Numbered from the stretch's first letter, positions 17,778 to 26,763 are shown. The stretch: DNA of 64,000 nucleotides from Pseudomonas fluorescens (GCA_902825215.1 LR782234.1:4402001-4466000); one strand, 5' to 3'. Notes: a model not told the origin generated them from the sequence alone. Numbers and translations: made by a program.

Positions 17778-19523
17778 ATGAAACCCCATGCCACGTCCAT
17801 CAACCAACGCCTGCTGCGTGGTCAGACGCCGTCGTACGAACGTCTGCAAGCGCGTCTGGCCGAAGACGGCAGCACCCTGCCCTGCGCCCCGATTGCCGTG
17901 CATTGCGGCTGGGGCCGGTTGCTGATCGGCCATACCTTCCCCGACCCGGCATCGCTGGCGCAGGAACTGCTCAACGAACAACCCGGCGAACGCGACATTG
18001 CCTTGTACGTCGCCGCGCCGCAGCAGATTCTCGGCCTCGAGCCGACGCAGCTGTTCCTCGATCCGTCAGACACGTTGCGCCTGTGGTTCAGCGATTACCG
18101 CCAATCCACGCGGGTGTTTCGCGGCTTCCGTATTCGGCGTGCGCAGAGCGAGGCGGACTGGCAAGGCATCAACCGTTTGTATCAGGCGCGCGGCATGTTG
18201 CCGATCGATCCCGAATTGCTGACCCCGCATCATCAGGGCGGCCCGGTGTACTGGCTGGCCGAGGATGAAGACAGCGGCGCAGTGATCGGCAGCGTCATGG
18301 GCCTCAATCATCACAACGCGTTCAACGATCCGGAAAACGGCAGCAGCCTGTGGTGCCTGGCGGTGGACCCGCAGTGCTCGCGTCCGGGTGTCGGTGAAGT
18401 GCTGGTGCGGCACTTGATCGAGCATTTCATGAGTCGCGGTCTGAGCTACCTCGACCTGTCGGTGTTGCACGATAACCGTCAGGCGAAAAACCTCTACGCC
18501 AAACTCGGTTTCCGCAACCTGCCGACCTTCGCCATCAAGCGCAAGAACGGCATCAACCAGCCGCTGTTTCTCGGCCCGGGACCGGAGGCGCAGTTCAACC
18601 CGTACGCGCGAATCATTGTCGAGGAAGCCCATCGACGCGGCATCGACGTGCAGGTCGATGATGCAGATGCGGGCCTGTTCACCCTCAGCCATGGCGCGCG
18701 CCGGGTGCGTTGCCGTGAATCGTTGAGCGACCTGACCAGCGCGATCAGCATGACCCTGTGCCAGGACAAAAGCCTGACCCACAAAGTGCTGAAAGCAGCC
18801 GGGCTGAATCTGCCCGCGCAACAACTGGCGGGTAATGCCGATGACAATCTGGCCTTTCTCGACGAGCACCAACGGGTGGTGGTCAAGCCGCTCGACGGCG
18901 AACAGGGCCAGGGCGTGGCGGTCGATCTGCAGACCATCGAAGACGTGCAACAGGCCATCGAAGCCGCGCGCCAATTCGACAGCCGGGTGCTGCTCGAGAG
19001 CTTCCACGAGGGCCTTGATCTGCGCATCGTGGTGATCGGTTTCGAAGTGGTCGCGGCGGCCATCCGCAAGCCTGCCGAAGTGGTCGGTGACGGTCAGCAT
19101 TCGATCGGTGCGCTGATCGAGGCACAGAGCCGACGTCGGCAAGCCGCCACCGGTGGCGAAAGCAAGATCCCTGTCGACCACGAAACCGAACGCACCTTGC
19201 ACGCGGCCGGTTACACCTACGACAGCGTTCTGCCGGCCGGCGAACATCTGTTCGTGCGCCGCACCGCCAATCTGCACACCGGCGGCACCCTGGAAGATGT
19301 CACGGCGATTCTGCATCCGACCCTTGTCGACGCAGCTGTGCGGGCGGCGCGGGCGCTGGATATCCCGATGGTCGGCCTCGATCTGATGGTGCCGGCGGCG
19401 GATCAGCCGGAGTACGTTTTTATCGAAGCCAACGAACGCGCCGGCCTGGCCAACCACGAGCCGCAACCGACGGCGGAACGCTTTGTCGATCTGTTGTTTC
19501 CGCATAGTCAGGCGGCGGTCTGA
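17778..19523 (+). CDS. ngg: N-acetylglutaminylglutamine synthetase (GNAT/ATP-grasp fusion)
   Basis: This fusion of about 581 residues has an N-terminal GNAT acetyltransferase (about residues 110-260; LWCLAVDPQCSRPGVGEVLVRHLIE, the acetyl-CoA loop) and a C-terminal ATP-grasp ligase (about 300-575; RVVVKPLDGEQGQGVAVDL, then FIEANERAGL). It would acetylate and ligate glutamine to form N-acetylglutaminylglutamine, the substrate of the adjacent amidotransferase. AAGGAA lies 8 nt before the ATG at 17778, which is preferred to the TTG directly before it. Spacing to the previous stop is 3 bp, so the two are coupled. Confidence 0.94.
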   Translation: MKPHATSINQRLLRGQTPSYERLQARLAEDGSTLPCAPIAVHCGWGRLLIGHTFPDPASLAQELLNEQPGERDIALYVAAPQQILGLEPTQLFLDPSDTLRLWFSDYRQSTRVFRGFRIRRAQSEADWQGINRLYQARGMLPIDPELLTPHHQGGPVYWLAEDEDSGAVIGSVMGLNHHNAFNDPENGSSLWCLAVDPQCSRPGVGEVLVRHLIEHFMSRGLSYLDLSVLHDNRQAKNLYAKLGFRNLPTFAIKRKNGINQPLFLGPGPEAQFNPYARIIVEEAHRRGIDVQVDDADAGLFTLSHGARRVRCRESLSDLTSAISMTLCQDKSLTHKVLKAAGLNLPAQQLAGNADDNLAFLDEHQRVVVKPLDGEQGQGVAVDLQTIEDVQQAIEAARQFDSRVLLESFHEGLDLRIVVIGFEVVAAAIRKPAEVVGDGQHSIGALIEAQSRRRQAATGGESKIPVDHETERTLHAAGYTYDSVLPAGEHLFVRRTANLHTGGTLEDVTAILHPTLVDAAVRAARALDIPMVGLDLMVPAADQPEYVFIEANERAGLANHEPQPTAERFVDLLFPHSQAAV

Positions 19524-19531
19524 ACCCTTCC

Positions 19532-19636
19532 GATCGTTCCCACGCTCGGCGTGGGAATGCAGCTTGGGACGCTCTGCGTCCCTCTGGAACGCGGAGCGTC
19601 CCTTGAGGCATTCCCACGCTGAGCGTGGGAACGATC
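19532..19636. repeat. REP-like nested inverted repeat, GATCGTTCCCACGC type
   Basis: Outer arms GATCGTTCCCACGCTCGGCG and its inverted partner (GCTGAGCGTGGGAACGATC) enclose inner GGGACGCTC/GAGCGTCCC words. It lies inside the NAGGN operon between ngg and the peptidase gene, so it is transcribed. It could form a large cruciform or RNA hairpin that sets the relative expression of the peptidase. Confidence 0.85.
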
Positions 19637-19661
19637 AGCGCTCAACCCATCAGGAGTTTCC

Positions 19662-20852
19662 ATGACCCTGCAAATCCCCGAACCGGATCTGAACTACCTG
19701 CAAAAAGTCCTGCTGGAAATGCTCGCCATTCCCAGCCCTACCGGTTTCACCGACACCATCGTGCGCTATGTCGCCGAGCGTCTGGAAGAACTCGGCATCC
19801 CGTTCGAAATGACCCGGCGCGGGACCATTCGTGCCACGCTCAAGGGCAAGAAGAACAGCCCCGACCGCGCAGTCTCGGCGCATCTGGATACCATTGGCGC
19901 CGCGGTCCGCGCGGTCAAGGACAACGGCCGCCTGACCCTCGCCCCGGTCGGCTGCTGGTCGAGCCGCTTCGCCGAGGGCAGCCGCGTCAGCCTGTTCACC
20001 GACAGCGGCGTGATTCGCGGCAGTGTCTTGCCGCTGATGGCGTCCGGGCATGCGTTCAATACCCAGGTCGATGAAATGCCGATCAGTTGGGACCACGTTG
20101 AGCTGCGCCTCGACGCTTATTGCACGACCAAGGCCGATTGCGAATCCCTGGGCATCAGCGTCGGCGACGTGGTCGCGTTTGATCCGCTGCCGGAATTCAC
20201 CGAAAGCGGCCATATCAGCGCCCGTCATCTGGATGACAAGGCCGGCGTCGCGGCACTGCTCGCCGCACTCAAAGCGATCATCGACAGCGGCCAGGAATTG
20301 ATGATCGATTGCCATCCGCTGTTCACCATCACCGAGGAGACCGGCAGTGGCGCGGCGGCGGCATTGCCGTGGGACGTCAGTGAATTCGTCGGCATCGACA
20401 TCGCCCCGGTCGCACCGGGCCAGCATTCCAGCGAACACGCGGTCAGCGTGGCGATGCAGGACTCCGGCGGGCCGTATGACTATCACCTGTCGCGACACTT
20501 GTTGCGCCTGGCCGGTGAGCACGAATTGCCGGTGCGTCGCGACATGTTCCGCTATTACTTCAGCGACGCCCATTCGGCGGTGACTGCCGGGCACGACATC
20601 CGCACCGCCCTGCTTGCCTTCGGCTGCGATGCGACCCACGGTTATGAACGCACGCACATCGACAGTCTGGCGGCGTTGAGCCGTCTGCTCGGCGCCTACA
20701 TTCTGAGCCCGCCGGTGTTCGCCAGCGACGCGGCGCCGGCCAATGCCTCGCTGGACCGCTTCAGTCATCAGATCGAACATGACACGCAGATGGAGAGCGA
20801 AACGCGGGTGCCGCCGGTGGACAGTCTGGTGGGGCAGCGTTCCGATAGTTGA
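19662..20852 (+). CDS. osmoprotectant NAGGN system M42 family peptidase
   Basis: This 396-residue M42 metallopeptidase has the di-zinc ligands visible in SAHLDTIGAAV, ARHLDDKAGVAALLAAL, TITEETGSGAA and the C-terminal DATHGYERTHID. Family members are aminopeptidases with a PDZ-like insertion. As the third gene of the NAGGN locus it probably degrades or recycles the dipeptide osmolyte when osmotic stress ends. It is separated from ngg by a 105-bp REP-like structure rather than being tightly coupled. The start has an AGGAG Shine-Dalgarno (CAGGAGTTTCC). The specific substrate is inferred from context. Confidence 0.92.
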   Translation: MTLQIPEPDLNYLQKVLLEMLAIPSPTGFTDTIVRYVAERLEELGIPFEMTRRGTIRATLKGKKNSPDRAVSAHLDTIGAAVRAVKDNGRLTLAPVGCWSSRFAEGSRVSLFTDSGVIRGSVLPLMASGHAFNTQVDEMPISWDHVELRLDAYCTTKADCESLGISVGDVVAFDPLPEFTESGHISARHLDDKAGVAALLAALKAIIDSGQELMIDCHPLFTITEETGSGAAAALPWDVSEFVGIDIAPVAPGQHSSEHAVSVAMQDSGGPYDYHLSRHLLRLAGEHELPVRRDMFRYYFSDAHSAVTAGHDIRTALLAFGCDATHGYERTHIDSLAALSRLLGAYILSPPVFASDAAPANASLDRFSHQIEHDTQMESETRVPPVDSLVGQRSDS

Positions 20853-20861
20853 GCCTTCGCC

Positions 20862-20926
20862 TTCGCGAGCAGGCTCGCTCCCACAGGGGATCGCATTTTA
20901 CATGTGGGAGCGAGCCTGCTCGCGAA
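20862..20926. repeat. REPIN, GCGAGCAGGCTCGC type
   Basis: A full inverted pair with a 17-nt spacer starts 10 bp after the M42 peptidase stop. This position is typical for 3'-end REPs. Confidence 0.95.
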
Positions 20927-21007
20927 GAGGCCGGCACTGCCAACACAAAACTGGCAGGCCAACCCCAATCGCCGTAGCATCGCGCCATTGATTTAGCCGA
21001 GGTGCCC

Positions 21008-21235
21008 ATGCTGATTCCCCACGACGCGCTTGAAGTCGACACCCTCACCCGCCTGATCGAGGATTTTGTCACCCGCGACGGTACCGACAATGGCGATGAC
21101 ACGCCGCTGGAAACCCGCGTTCTGCGCGTACGCCAGGCGCTGACCAAGGGCCAGGCGTTGATTGTCTTCGACCCGGAAAGTGAGCAGTGCCAGTTGATGC
21201 TCAAGCACGATGTGCCCAAGCATTTGTTCGACTGA
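21008..21235 (+). CDS. YheU family protein (UPF0270)
   Basis: This 75-residue protein begins MLIPHDALEVDTLTRLIEDF, continues with TDNGDDTPLETRV, and ends in a QALIVFDPESEQCQLML segment, as the YheU family does. The ATG at 21008 follows GAGG by 6 nt, so the upstream GTG is not needed. The protein is small and acidic and lacks a signal. Function is unknown. It is convergent with csrA and the stops are 3 bp apart. Confidence 0.9.
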   Translation: MLIPHDALEVDTLTRLIEDFVTRDGTDNGDDTPLETRVLRVRQALTKGQALIVFDPESEQCQLMLKHDVPKHLFD

Positions 21236-21238
21236 CGC

Positions 21239-21424
21239 TCAGCGAACCTTTTGCACGCCTTCCTTGCGCTTGATCCGGTCGTAGACTTCGGAGCGGTGCA
21301 CATGCACGTTTTGCGGGGCTTCGACGCCGAAGCGCACGCTGGAGCCATTGACCGACAGAACGCGCAGGGAAATGTCGTCACCGATTGAAATCAACTCACC
21401 AACGACACGGCTGAGTACAAGCAT
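21239..21424 (-). CDS. csrA: carbon storage regulator CsrA (RsmI-like paralogue)
   Basis: This 61-residue CsrA/Rsm RNA-binding protein begins MLVLSRVVGELISIGDDISL and has the conserved VRFGVEAP and VHRSEVY blocks, including the arginine used for GGA-motif contact. CsrA proteins repress or stabilise mRNAs by binding GGA motifs near the Shine-Dalgarno, and are titrated by Rsm sRNAs in the Gac system. The MLVLSRVVGEL opening is closer, from memory, to the third pseudomonad paralogue RsmI than to RsmA (MLILTRR) or RsmE (MLILTRK). AAGGA lies upstream of the ATG. The paralogue assignment is moderate. Confidence 0.93.
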   Translation of the reverse strand: MLVLSRVVGELISIGDDISLRVLSVNGSSVRFGVEAPQNVHVHRSEVYDRIKRKEGVQKVR

Positions 21425-21559
21425 GAGATAGGTCCTTCAAGGTTAGCGAACCCTGAAGATGCGCGGCTTGAGGCGGCTGCACAATGCGCAGCAGGCAAAT
21501 CAGTTTTGCCTTACAGCCTTGCGCGCTCAGAGCCGTAAGACGTTTCCTGCAAAACACCC

Positions 21560-21892
21560 TCAAGGCGCTGAAAAACGCGGCCCGAACAGGATCACGCTGG
21601 CGCCGATCACGCACAACGCCACACCGATCCAGTCAGAGCCCAATGGGCGCACGCGCTCGACCACCATCAGCCAGCCAATCGAAGCGACGATGTAGATACC
21701 GCCGTAAGCGGCATACGCGCGCCCGGCGTAGTTGGCTTCGACGCGGGTCAGCAACAGCGCGAACAACGTCAGACTCAACAGCGCCGGAATCACCCACAGG
21801 GCACTCTTGCCCTGGCGCAGCCACATGAAGAAGGCGAAACAGCCGGCGATCTCGAACAGCGCCGCGAGGAAAAACCACAAGTAATTGAGCAT
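21560..21892 (-). CDS. YnfA family membrane protein (UPF0060, SMR-like)
   Basis: This 110-residue protein has four hydrophobic helices and the family motifs EIAGCFAFFMWLR, RVEANYAGRAYAAYGGIYI and the C-terminal DWIGVALCVIGASVILFGP. YnfA proteins belong near the small multidrug resistance fold and have been linked to efflux in enterobacteria. The role here is unproven. It stands alone between csrA and an SDR gene on the same strand. Confidence 0.93.
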   Translation of the reverse strand: MLNYLWFFLAALFEIAGCFAFFMWLRQGKSALWVIPALLSLTLFALLLTRVEANYAGRAYAAYGGIYIVASIGWLMVVERVRPLGSDWIGVALCVIGASVILFGPRFSAP

Positions 21893-21955
21893 TGATGCGT
21901 CTCGACAGGGTGACCGTTGCGGCCACCCTAACGACGCCGTCTGCTGCGGGCAAGT

Positions 21956-22771
21956 TCAGCCGTTGTTCTGTTTGGCCTTGGCGCGCATTTTTTCGGCCAT
22001 GCTGGTCATTTCGTTGTAGAGCAACTGCGGGTTCTTCTGTTTTATCGCCCAGGCCATGCGCCCTTGTTCATGGGGCAGGATCATGAATTCACCGGCCGCC
22101 ACTTGCTGATAGATGTAGTCAGCGATATCTGCGGCAGTGATCGGCGAGCTTTCCAGCAACTTGCCTACCTGGGCTTTCATCGCCGGAGTCGGCCCGCGGA
22201 ACGAATCGAGCAGGTTGGTCTGAAAGAACGACGGGCAAACCACGTGCACACCGACTTCCTGTTGCGCCAGTTCGATCAACAGACTTTCCGAAAGCGCCAC
22301 CACACCGGCCTTGGCCACGTTGTAGTTACTCATCGCCGGCCCCTGCATCAGCGCCGCCATAGAGGCGATATTGATGATCTTGCCTTTGTTTTGCTCCAGC
22401 AGCGGCAGGAACGCCTTGCAGCCTTTGACCACACCCATGAGGTTGATCGCGATCTGCCAGTCCCAGTCTTCCAGCGACAACTCGCTGAAGAAACCGCCCG
22501 ACGCCACGCCGGCGTTGTTGACGATAATGTCGATGCCGCCGAGCTTCTCTTCACACGCTTGGGCGAAGGCCGTGAGCTGGCTGTAATCGCGCACATCGCA
22601 GCGCTGAATGAAACCGTCACCGCCGGCCTCGCGGACCCGCTTCAGGGTTTCCTGCAGGCCGGGCTCACTGACATCGGACAGCGCCAGCTGCCAGCCCTCA
22701 CGCGCCCAGCGCAGCGCGATTTCGCGACCCAGACCCGAGCCCGCGCCAGTGATCATCATGCGATTTTGCAT
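21956..22771 (-). CDS. SDR family NAD(P)-dependent oxidoreductase
   Basis: This classical short-chain dehydrogenase of 271 residues has the cofactor motif TGAGSGLGREIAL at about residues 8-20, NNAGVASGG and the catalytic serine-YNVAK region (NIASMAAL, then SNYNVAKAG). The catalytic tyrosine-x3-lysine is in YNVAK. The start at 22771 has AAGG 9 nt upstream, and the longer frame starts only in non-SD sequence. The C-terminal tail (LLYNEMTSMAEKMRAKAKQ) is unusually polar. The substrate is unknown and the gene is not in an informative operon. Confidence 0.88.
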   Translation of the reverse strand: MQNRMMITGAGSGLGREIALRWAREGWQLALSDVSEPGLQETLKRVREAGGDGFIQRCDVRDYSQLTAFAQACEEKLGGIDIIVNNAGVASGGFFSELSLEDWDWQIAINLMGVVKGCKAFLPLLEQNKGKIINIASMAALMQGPAMSNYNVAKAGVVALSESLLIELAQQEVGVHVVCPSFFQTNLLDSFRGPTPAMKAQVGKLLESSPITAADIADYIYQQVAAGEFMILPHEQGRMAWAIKQKNPQLLYNEMTSMAEKMRAKAKQNNG

Positions 22772-23076
22772 AGCAGACAGCCTTGTTGTTCCGGGAGAGA
22801 TGCGCCGAGTGTAGCGAACGATCGGCCACCACCCACGCTCCATCAGATTGCTGAATGGTGAATGCAAACCGGGGCGCGTTGGATTCAATGGCGTCGAGTA
22901 AGTTCTGAACTAGGCGGGCGAAAAAAAGAAATAACCCTGCAATCCAAATACATTAAAAAAACATTGAATTTTTTCTCATGGACGCAAGTCGGAACTTGTA
23001 AGCAGCCTGGAATTAATTAGTTTCCAGTCGCCCTTGAACATCAAGACTTCTCGACATTACCAACAAGGAAATAGAC
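22772..23076. other. divergent intergenic region between SDR and DUF3309 genes
   Basis: About 305 bp must hold the promoters of both divergent genes. The right half is A/T-rich (A tracts around 22920-22975), and an AAGGAA Shine-Dalgarno sits just before the DUF3309 ATG. No REP, palindrome or known operator was identified by eye. Confidence 0.5.
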
Positions 23077-23229
23077 ATGGGCACAATTCTTATCATCATC
23101 CTGATCCTGTTGCTGATCGGTGGTCTGCCGGTCTTCCCGCACTCCAGAAGTTGGGGTTATGGTCCGTCGGGCATCATCGGTGTCGTACTGGTCGTGCTGT
23201 TGGTGTTGTTGTTACTCGGCAAGATATGA
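23077..23229 (+). CDS. DUF3309 family small membrane protein
   Basis: This 50-residue protein has two hydrophobic helices (TILIIILILLLIGGLPVF and IIGVVLVVLLVLLLLG) separated by the family core HSRSWGYGPSG. That is the usual whole length of DUF3309 proteins. Its function is unknown. Such proteins are often abundant, stress-induced inner-membrane peptides in proteobacteria. AAGGAA lies upstream of the ATG, and a strong terminator follows the stop, which supports a discrete monocistronic transcript. Confidence 0.85.
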   Translation: MGTILIIILILLLIGGLPVFPHSRSWGYGPSGIIGVVLVVLLVLLLLGKI

Positions 23230-23243
23230 CGATTTGAAGCTGT

Positions 23244-23276
23244 AAAAAAAGAGGCCCTGTTCAGGGCCTCTTTTTT
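23244..23276. terminator. bidirectional intrinsic terminator
   Basis: An 8-bp GC-rich stem (GAGGCCCT/AGGGCCTC, GTTC loop) is flanked by A7 on the left and T6 on the right. It can terminate both the DUF3309 gene and the convergent sulfatase gene. Confidence 0.9.
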
Positions 23277-23298
23277 ATTGCGCGTCTTTCAACAATGA

Positions 23299-25392
23299 TC
23301 AGTCCGGCTTGCCGTGAATCACCCCGGCGGTGTTATCCAGCAGGCTCTTGGTCGCGGTTTGCAGGAACGCTTCCAGCTTGAGTTTCAGTTCGGCGGTACG
23401 CGGTGCATCCGGCACCACTTCGGCATGCGGATTGGCACCGAGTTGGTATTGCCAGATTTTCGGTCCCATGTCCTTGTCACGCGGCAACACCAGAATCTGG
23501 TCGGCGGTGACGATCGCCGTGGTCTGCTCGCTGCCCGACGGCTTGATCACACCGAAACCGGTGTCGCCCTGCGGCAGATTGAGCAAGTCGCGGCCCCAGC
23601 ACTGGTGCCGCACTTCGCCACCGAGACGGCCCATGATGGTCGGCACGATGTCGATCTGCGTGCCGACGGTGTGGTCACGGGTGCCGAACTTCTGCTGGAT
23701 GCCCGGAGCGATCATCAGCATCGGCACGTTGAAGCGGCCCAGGTCCATTTCGGTGATCTGGCGCTCGTTGCCGAAGCCATGGTCGCCGACGATGACGAAC
23801 AGGGTTTCGTTGAAGTACTTCTCCTTGCGCGCCTTCTCGAAGAACTGGCCCAGCGCCCAGTCGGAGTAGCGCATGGCGGTCAGGTGTTCGTTGAGGCTGC
23901 CACGGTCAGTCACGCGCTCGACCGGCAATGGCGTCGGCAAGGCGTATGGCGTGTGGTTGGACAGGGTTTGCAGCAGCGCATAGAACGGCTTGCCGTTTTC
24001 CCGCGCCTTCAGTTCCTGCAGGCCACGGTCGAACATGTCCTGGTCGGACACGCCCCACGTCGGGTCGGAGAACACCGGATTGACGAAGTCGTTGCGGCCG
24101 ACGAAGTTGGTCATGCCCTGGTTGCTGAAAAAGCCCGACTGGTTGTCCCAGGCGAAGTCGCCGTTGTAGACGTAGACGTCGTCGTAGTTACGCGCACTGA
24201 GCAACTGCGGCAGGCCGGACAATTTGTGGCTGCCTTCCGGGGTCTGCATCAGGTATTCGAAACCCGGCAGGTTGGGGAAGCAGGCCATGGTCGCGAACAT
24301 GCCCTGGTGGGTGTGCGTGCCGTTGGAGAAGAAGCGGTCGAACAGCAGGCCTTCCTTCGACAGTTTGTCCAGATACGGGGTGATGTTGCCCGGCGCGCCC
24401 AAAGCACCGACCGAGTGGCCGGCCATGCTTTCCATCAGGATCACCACGACGTTCTTGATCGGCAGAGTCTTGTCGGCTGGCGGCATGTAATCACGGCGCA
24501 CCGCCGCGATGTCGGCGTCGACCAGTTTGTCGTCCGGCATCAGCAGCATGTCGCGCACCACTTTTTGCGCCTGTTCCTGCGGCAACGTGGCTTTCCAGAT
24601 ATTGTCGCGGTCCTCGCCCATGCGCGCCTTGGCGGCAGCGATCAGCGACAGCGTGCCGTTGAGGCCGAGCTGGTTGGCGAAGTTGGAATCGGTGGTGTAG
24701 ACGTCGCCCCAACGCATTGGCGGGCCCTGACGCAAGGTGCCACGAGCAGCGACTACGCAGATCAGCAGGCAGACCACGAACACCGCCAGACGGGTGTACC
24801 ACGGCGCGACCTGACGCGAGCTGACACTGCCGCCGCTGAACGGCCCGCGCGGGCGGGTGGCGCGGTCGGCGCCTTTGAACGCGAGGGTCAGGATGACCGT
24901 GCCGATGACCCACGCCAGCAGGTAGCGAACCACCGGAAAACCGTACCAGAGCATGCTCATCACGGTTTTCGGGTCTTCTTTTACGTACTGGAACACCAGA
25001 CCGTTGAGGCGCTGGTGAAACTCGCGGTAAAAGTCCATCTCCATCAGGCCGAGGAACAGCGCAATGCTCGACGCGATGGTCAGCCACAGGCGGAAGAAAC
25101 CGCGCGCGGCCATGGCCCGGGCACTGAACAGCGCCAGCACCAGCGGAATGCACAGGTAGACCACCAGGCGCAGGTCGAAGCGCAGGCCGTTGACGAACGC
25201 TTCAAGGAAGGTCGAGACCGGGGTGTCGAGGATCATCTCGCGGTTGTAGACCAGCAGCGCGAGGCGCAGCACGGAAAACATCACCATCATGACCAGCGCA
25301 CAAAGCAGCGTGTAGGCCAGATGCGATTTGACGGTCGGTTGCAGCAGGCGACTGGAAGATCGCTGCTGATTCAGGGCGTCCGGGTTTGCCAT
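23299..25392 (-). CDS. LTA synthase family membrane sulfatase/phosphoglycerol transferase-like protein
   Basis: This 697-residue protein has five N-terminal membrane helices (about residues 25-215) and a periplasmic sulfatase/alkaline-phosphatase-fold domain (about 300-620). Metal and nucleophile regions are visible: NVVVILMESMAGHSVG near 312-327, the threonine-containing SNGTHTHQGMFATMACFP near 355-372, and VGDHGFGNE near 532-540. The family includes phosphoglycerol and phosphoethanolamine transferases acting on envelope glycans or lipids. In a Gram-negative a role in modifying periplasmic glucans or lipid head groups is plausible but not shown. It appears monocistronic. Confidence 0.88.
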   Translation of the reverse strand: MANPDALNQQRSSSRLLQPTVKSHLAYTLLCALVMMVMFSVLRLALLVYNREMILDTPVSTFLEAFVNGLRFDLRLVVYLCIPLVLALFSARAMAARGFFRLWLTIASSIALFLGLMEMDFYREFHQRLNGLVFQYVKEDPKTVMSMLWYGFPVVRYLLAWVIGTVILTLAFKGADRATRPRGPFSGGSVSSRQVAPWYTRLAVFVVCLLICVVAARGTLRQGPPMRWGDVYTTDSNFANQLGLNGTLSLIAAAKARMGEDRDNIWKATLPQEQAQKVVRDMLLMPDDKLVDADIAAVRRDYMPPADKTLPIKNVVVILMESMAGHSVGALGAPGNITPYLDKLSKEGLLFDRFFSNGTHTHQGMFATMACFPNLPGFEYLMQTPEGSHKLSGLPQLLSARNYDDVYVYNGDFAWDNQSGFFSNQGMTNFVGRNDFVNPVFSDPTWGVSDQDMFDRGLQELKARENGKPFYALLQTLSNHTPYALPTPLPVERVTDRGSLNEHLTAMRYSDWALGQFFEKARKEKYFNETLFVIVGDHGFGNERQITEMDLGRFNVPMLMIAPGIQQKFGTRDHTVGTQIDIVPTIMGRLGGEVRHQCWGRDLLNLPQGDTGFGVIKPSGSEQTTAIVTADQILVLPRDKDMGPKIWQYQLGANPHAEVVPDAPRTAELKLKLEAFLQTATKSLLDNTAGVIHGKPD

Positions 25393-25656
25393 GTCGTTTT
25401 AGGACCCATTGGAAAGTTGAAGTTGCAAAGAATGAAGCGGCGCCATGCCCTCTATTGGTCATTCCAGACCCCGGGGCGTGCGCGGTGGGCAAATGTTGCA
25501 CGATCACCCGCACCATTGCCATTGATTACTGCCGCGCCGCCAGATGCTTTCATTTAGAGCCCTGACAGCGCGGCAACAGCGCCGGCGAATTGTCGGGAAC
25601 ACTTTGTGAAAATTTCGTCCAACGCATATCTGGAAACACAATAAAGCCGGAAACGA

Positions 25657-25681
25657 AACGCCCCGAATCAATCGGGGCGTT
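25657..25681 (-). terminator. hairpin terminator after the START-domain gene
   Basis: A 10-bp stem (AACGCCCCGA/TCGGGGCGTT, 5-nt loop) starts about 18 bp beyond the stop. On the minus strand it is followed by an interrupted T-rich sequence, so it is a plausible but not ideal intrinsic terminator. Confidence 0.6.
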
Positions 25682-25698
25682 TATTCAAAGTGCGCGAA

Positions 25699-26304
25699 TT
25701 ATTTCTCGGCGCGTTGTTTCAAGGCTTTGAGGGTATTGAATGGCGCCTCGACCACGAACTTGTTCGCAACCATCGCCGGCACGCTGCCGCCTGGTTCGGT
25801 GTGCACTTGATAAGTCACCTCGACCTGATCGCCCTTGGGTACGAACTTCCAGAACCCCTTGACCTGCTGCACCCGCACAAACCCTTTTTCTTCCGGGAGA
25901 TAAGTCGGCACGCCTTCGAGATTGCGGGTCAGGCTGCCATCGGCGCCTTCGACGGTGGTGATGCGCAACACCGAATCACGCGGAGTCACCGGCCATGGCG
26001 TGTTGAATTGGGTGTAAGTCCAGCTCTGGTCGCCTTCGTGCTTGAGCAGTTTCTGGGTCTTGCATTCGTGAATCCAGGCGCAGGCGCCGGCGACGTCTTC
26101 CTGCAGCGCGCGCAATTTGGCGATGGTGGTCTTCATCAGCGCGACGCCCTGATAGGACTTGTAGTCCGAGCCAGGTATTTCGCTCAGCGAGACCTTGATG
26201 CCGTCCTCGTTCTTGGCGACCTTCCAGTCTTCTGCCTGAGCAACCGAGGTGGCCAGCACAGCGGTCAAACCACACAACACAGCGATACGATGCAGCGAAC
26301 CCAT
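25699..26304 (-). CDS. START domain-containing secreted protein
   Basis: The ATG at 26304 is preceded by AAGGA and opens a signal peptide (IAVLCGLTAVLATSVAQAED, cleavage after AQA). The 201-residue product then matches bacterial START/lipid-transfer-like proteins: EDWKVAKNEDGIKVSLSEIP near the mature N-terminus, the central DSVLRITTVEG, and VTYQVHTEPGGSVPAMVANKFV at the C-terminal helix. A periplasmic hydrophobic-ligand binding role is likely from the fold. The ligand is unknown. It is followed at its 3' end by a hairpin and preceded by the YkgJ gene on the same strand. Confidence 0.87.
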   Translation of the reverse strand: MGSLHRIAVLCGLTAVLATSVAQAEDWKVAKNEDGIKVSLSEIPGSDYKSYQGVALMKTTIAKLRALQEDVAGACAWIHECKTQKLLKHEGDQSWTYTQFNTPWPVTPRDSVLRITTVEGADGSLTRNLEGVPTYLPEEKGFVRVQQVKGFWKFVPKGDQVEVTYQVHTEPGGSVPAMVANKFVVEAPFNTLKALKQRAEK

Positions 26305-26344
26305 AGTCTTTTCCTTATTGTTGAAGTTCCGTTGCCTTGACACA

Positions 26345-26599
26345 TCACGCCGCGGTCATGGCTTCCCACCAACCGATCAGCCTGATCGCTTCTTCAGAGC
26401 TGCTGCCACAGACTTCGACATCCGCCGAGAAGCCTGAGCACACTGGCGGACGCTCCGGGCGGCCGAAGATGTTGCACAGGTTATCGACCGACAGCTGCAC
26501 GCAACGTTCGCCGGCAGGTTTGCCATCGGGCATGCCGGGAATCGGCGAACTGATGGAAGGGGCAATGCAGCAAGCGCCACAGCCTTCACGGCATTTCAT
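26345..26599 (-). CDS. YkgJ family cysteine cluster protein
   Basis: This 84-residue protein begins MKCREGCGACCIAPSIS and has further cysteines in GERCVQLSVDNLCNIFG and RPPVCSGFSADVEVCG, spaced as in the YkgJ/zinc- or iron-chelating cysteine cluster family. The domain is expected to bind a metal or Fe-S cluster. Its partner is unknown. It reads in the same direction as the START-domain gene 40 bp downstream and may share its transcript. Confidence 0.92.
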   Translation of the reverse strand: MKCREGCGACCIAPSISSPIPGMPDGKPAGERCVQLSVDNLCNIFGRPERPPVCSGFSADVEVCGSSSEEAIRLIGWWEAMTAA

Positions 26600-26763
26600 G
26601 ACGAACAGATCCTCGCAACGGGCGATGTGTAAAGAGACGGCAAACAGAGTAACCGCTAAAACGGCTGTTTCAAATTGTCTGCGGCGGGTTTTCAGCGATA
26701 AGTGAAAGTGACTGAGCAGTCTCCGACCAAGTGTCTGTTCTGTGGGTTACAGACAGCTGACAT

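Noticed and set aside
16023..17981. 652-codon frame antisense to the NAGGN amidotransferase
   Set aside because: The sense strand carries the complete asparagine synthetase-like enzyme. The antisense product has no recognisable domain or start signal.
23314..25557. 747-codon open frame opposite the LTA-synthase-like gene
   Set aside because: It is a GC-rich antisense shadow: it has no Shine-Dalgarno, its composition is His/Arg/Gln/Val rich without domains, and the opposite strand has a complete conserved protein.
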